DNA from: Spirosoma validum
GTDB taxonomy: Bacteria; Bacteroidota; Bacteroidia; Cytophagales; Spirosomataceae
Assembly: GCF_014699035.1 (NCBI RefSeq)
Contig: NZ_JACXAA010000007.1
Location: 62,001-126,000 of the forward strand
Reading direction: 5' to 3'
Length of the DNA stretch: 64,000 nucleotides
This document shows positions 62,156 to 64,000 of the stretch, in pieces. The position numbers and the translations under genes were made by a program. Under the pieces are notes generated by a model that saw nothing but the letters and a program-made list of their open reading frames with translations, searched no databases and was not told the DNA's origin. The first letter of the stretch is position 1. Every line of letters begins with the position of its first letter.

Positions 62156-62593
62156 ATGAGACACCTATGGATTGGTTGGCTGCTGAGTTTAATACTGATA
62201 ACGCAGATAGCCCACGCACAGAATGAACTCAACGGCCGTCAGAAAATCGAATCAGCTAAGATTGGGATGATTACGAATCGACTGAATTTAACGACCGAAC
62301 AGGCTCCCCAGTTTTGGGCCGTTTACAATGAGTACAATGCAAAAAAGCAGGAGTTGAACCGACGGATTCGGCAATTGAATAATGAACCGTCACGGAGCAA
62401 CTTAAATAACAATCAACTTTTAGATGGCTTACGGGAAGTGAACGCCACCAAACAGAAACTGGCGGACCTTGATGATGAATACATGAGCCGCTTTCTGAAA
62501 GTTATTAGCCCGGCGCAGCTGGCTGAGTTGTATAAAACCGAGCAGGTTTTTAATAAAATGTTGCTTAATCGGTTAAATAACCAGAACAATTAG
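62156..62593 (+). CDS. Spy/CpxP-like periplasmic protein
   Basis: The ATG at 62156 (MRHLWIGWLLSLILITQIAH) starts a signal peptide cleaved near AHAQ; ATG 62138 is an in-frame alternative. The mature 120 residues are helical with LNLTTEQAPQFWAVYNEYNA and ISPAQLAELYKTEQ. This is the LTxxQ-type arrangement found in Spy/CpxP-like proteins and in many Bacteroidota sensors of envelope stress. It is the third gene of the sigma/anti-sigma set, and an intrinsic terminator ends the unit. Confidence 0.8.
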   Translation: MRHLWIGWLLSLILITQIAHAQNELNGRQKIESAKIGMITNRLNLTTEQAPQFWAVYNEYNAKKQELNRRIRQLNNEPSRSNLNNNQLLDGLREVNATKQKLADLDDEYMSRFLKVISPAQLAELYKTEQVFNKMLLNRLNNQNN

Positions 62594-62613
62594 GGGTCAA
62601 GAGTTGACCAAAG

Positions 62614-62650
62614 AAAAAGCCTGACTTCTGATGAGGTCAGGCTTTTTTAT
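62614..62650 (+). terminator. Terminator of the sigma factor operon
   Basis: Arms aaaaagcctgac (62614-62625) and gtcaggcttttt (62636-62647) with a following T form a standard intrinsic terminator. Confidence 0.88.
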
Positions 62651-62692
62651 ACAACGTAGCGTGGACCGCTGATCCGTGGTCTACGCTATTTT

Positions 62693-63856
62693 TCAGTCGA
62701 ATGTACCCGAAACGCCTGTGTCTTTCCAGCTTTTCGAAGCAGCGGAATCCAGAACGGCTTCGCATACTTTTTGGGTTGCCAGCGAATCTTTGAACGTTGG
62801 GTTACAGGCTTTACCCGTTTCCAGACTTTTGAAAAAATCAGCCACCTGGTGAATAAAGCTGTGTTCGTAACCAATCCCTAAACCCGGTACCCACCACTTG
62901 TCCATGTAGGGTTGATCGCCATCCGTTACGTGGACGGACCGCCAACCACGCACAATCCCTTCGTCGCGATGATCAAAATATTCAAGCCGGTTCAGGTCGT
63001 GCAGATCCCAGCGAATGGAAGCATTTTCACCATTGATTTCAAACGTATAGAGCGCTTTGTGCCCACGAGCGTAACGCGTTGACTCAAAAAGTCCCAGCGA
63101 ACCGTTTTCAAAATGGCAGTGGAAAATACAGGCGTCATCAATACCGACCGGTTCCACTTTGCCCGTTCCCTGGTGGAAACGTTCTTTCACAAACGTTTCC
63201 GTCACAGCTGATACGTCGGTGATGGCGCCGTTAAGCCACATGGCTGTGTCAATGCAATGTGCCAGCAGATCACCCGTTACGCCCGAACCGGCAGCCTCAA
63301 CATCCATCCGCCAGGTACCGGTGCCGCCCTGAGGCACGTCGGCGCTAATGGTCCAGTCTTGCAGGAAGTTAGCCCGGTAATGGAAAATTTTACCCAGCTT
63401 GCCCGAATCAATAATCTGCTTGGCTAAGGTAACGGCTGGTATGCGTCGGTAGTTATACCAAACCGTCGTTGCTACGCCTGCTTCTTCAGCGGCATCGACC
63501 ATCTTCTGGCCTTCTGCTATGTTGCGGGCAAGTGGCTTTTCACAAAGGATCATTTTACCCGCCTTAGCTGCCGCAATGGCAATTTCAGCGTGCGTATCGT
63601 TGGGTGTACAAATGTCTACCGCGTCGATATCGTCCCGTGCCACGAGCGCTTTCCAATCCGTTTCGATAGACTCGTAGCCCCACTGATCGGCAAAGGCCTG
63701 CACCTTCTCGGCGTTACGTGAACAAACCGCTTTTAAGACTGGCGTATACTCCAGTTCAGGGAAAAAATTAGGTACGCGATTATAGCCGTTGGAGTGCGTA
63801 CGGCCCATAAACCCGGTACCGATTAAGCCAATACGTATTTCTTTTTTTTGTGCCAT
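62693..63856 (-). CDS. Gfo/Idh/MocA-family oxidoreductase
   Basis: This 387-residue NAD(P)-dependent sugar or inositol dehydrogenase has the Rossmann motif [17 protein letters not shown], the [17 protein letters not shown] segment and the conserved CEKPLARN lysine motif. The C-terminal beta-sheet domain includes [19 protein letters not shown], where the catalytic Asp/His pair usually lies. The substrate is unknown. It follows, on the same strand, a gene cut by the window edge; families of this type often lie next to sugar isomerases. Confidence 0.93.
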   Translation of the reverse strand: MAQKKEIRIGLIGTGFMGRTHSNGYNRVPNFFPELEYTPVLKAVCSRNAEKVQAFADQWGYESIETDWKALVARDDIDAVDICTPNDTHAEIAIAAAKAGKMILCEKPLARNIAEGQKMVDAAEEAGVATTVWYNYRRIPAVTLAKQIIDSGKLGKIFHYRANFLQDWTISADVPQGGTGTWRMDVEAAGSGVTGDLLAHCIDTAMWLNGAITDVSAVTETFVKERFHQGTGKVEPVGIDDACIFHCHFENGSLGLFESTRYARGHKALYTFEINGENASIRWDLHDLNRLEYFDHRDEGIVRGWRSVHVTDGDQPYMDKWWVPGLGIGYEHSFIHQVADFFKSLETGKACNPTFKDSLATQKVCEAVLDSAASKSWKDTGVSGTFD

Positions 63857-63876
63857 GTTTTATAGGGATAGGATTT

Positions 63877-63904
63877 TGTAGAGACGCAACTATGTGTCTC
63901 TACA
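63877..63904. repeat. 12-bp tgtagagacg-family hairpin
   Basis: Arms 63877-63888 (tgtagagacgca) and 63893-63904 (tgtgtctctaca) pair with one wobble around loop acta. It sits directly before the stop of the right-edge gene and 20 bp before the Gfo/Idh/MocA start. Confidence 0.7.
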
Positions 63905-64000
63905 TTATTTCTCTGCTTCGTACCAGCCGTGCTGCTGACGGACTTTAATCATGGTTGCCAGAATATCGTTCCAGGTTTGCTGGCTGGTCATTACGCTATT
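63905..64000 (-). CDS. C-terminal end of an unidentified protein (5' part outside window)
   Basis: A frame entering from the right edge ends with a stop at 63905-63907. The last residues read MTSQQTWNDILATMIKVRQQ then HGWYEAEK. The piece is too short to name a family. It is on the same strand as the Gfo/Idh/MocA gene and 49 bp upstream of it, so the two may form an operon. Confidence 0.5.
   Translation of the reverse strand, partial: NSVMTSQQTWNDILATMIKVRQQHGWYEAEK

Overview
The window looks like a chromosomal segment of a Gram-negative Bacteroidota, most likely Cytophagales and Spirosoma-like. The reasons are roughly 50% GC, many genes with TAnnTTTG-type -7 promoter elements, few convincing Shine-Dalgarno sites, lipid A/heptose genes, a one-protein hybrid two-component regulator with an AraC output domain, TonB C-terminal proteins, and a split two-subunit transketolase. 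The genus is inferred from gene content and style, not from a marker gene. No rRNA, tRNA, CRISPR array, prophage or intact insertion sequence was seen.

Layout. 1-1.3 kb: the 5' part of an NHL-repeat secreted protein and a doubtful small ORF. 1.7-10.8 kb: a hybrid sensor/AraC regulator divergent from a tolC-RND-MFP efflux operon. 11-15.7 kb: an FAD monooxygenase, two unknown genes, an IS3 transposase remnant, an ankyrin protein and a LytS-type kinase. 15.7-21.1 kb: a leftward block with an M16 peptidase, an SDR, lpxB and queD. 21.4-30.7 kb: hldD, then a leftward run of OB-fold protein, response regulator, histidine kinase, DUF486 and MFS genes, then a subtilase, an aminopeptidase P and a TetR regulator. 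31-37 kb: a WapI-like protein, then carboxynorspermidine dehydrogenase and decarboxylase separated by a secreted unknown and three TonB C-terminal paralogues. 37-39.6 kb: UDP-glucose dehydrogenase and UDP-glucuronate decarboxylase (UDP-xylose supply). 40-47 kb: acyl-CoA dehydrogenase, GlsB, PgeF, a small secreted protein, then maltokinase and GlgB (alpha-glucan metabolism). 47-57.4 kb: an outer-membrane protein, DUF403, NIPSNAP, a Rad52-like annealing protein, LolD-like ATPase, SucC, an M48 lipoprotein, an FAH-family enzyme, an M23 peptidase and Bcp. 57.5-61 kb: split transketolase interrupted by a two-gene AAA ATPase/TOPRIM-like cassette. 61-64 kb: ECF sigma factor, anti-sigma-like and Spy-like genes, then a Gfo/Idh/MocA oxidoreductase and the end of another gene.

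Two points stand out. First, an AT-richer ATPase plus TOPRIM-like gene pair, resembling an OLD or PARIS type defence module split over two ORFs, sits exactly between the transketolase subunit genes and next to a REP-like hairpin. Second, many intergenic junctions carry very long inverted repeats, several of them perfect over 25-36 bp and mostly unrelated in sequence, while a few belong to recurring families (a tgtagagacg family in three copies and a ggttytc family in two). Where the stems are imperfect, the differences are often of the G.U type on one strand only.
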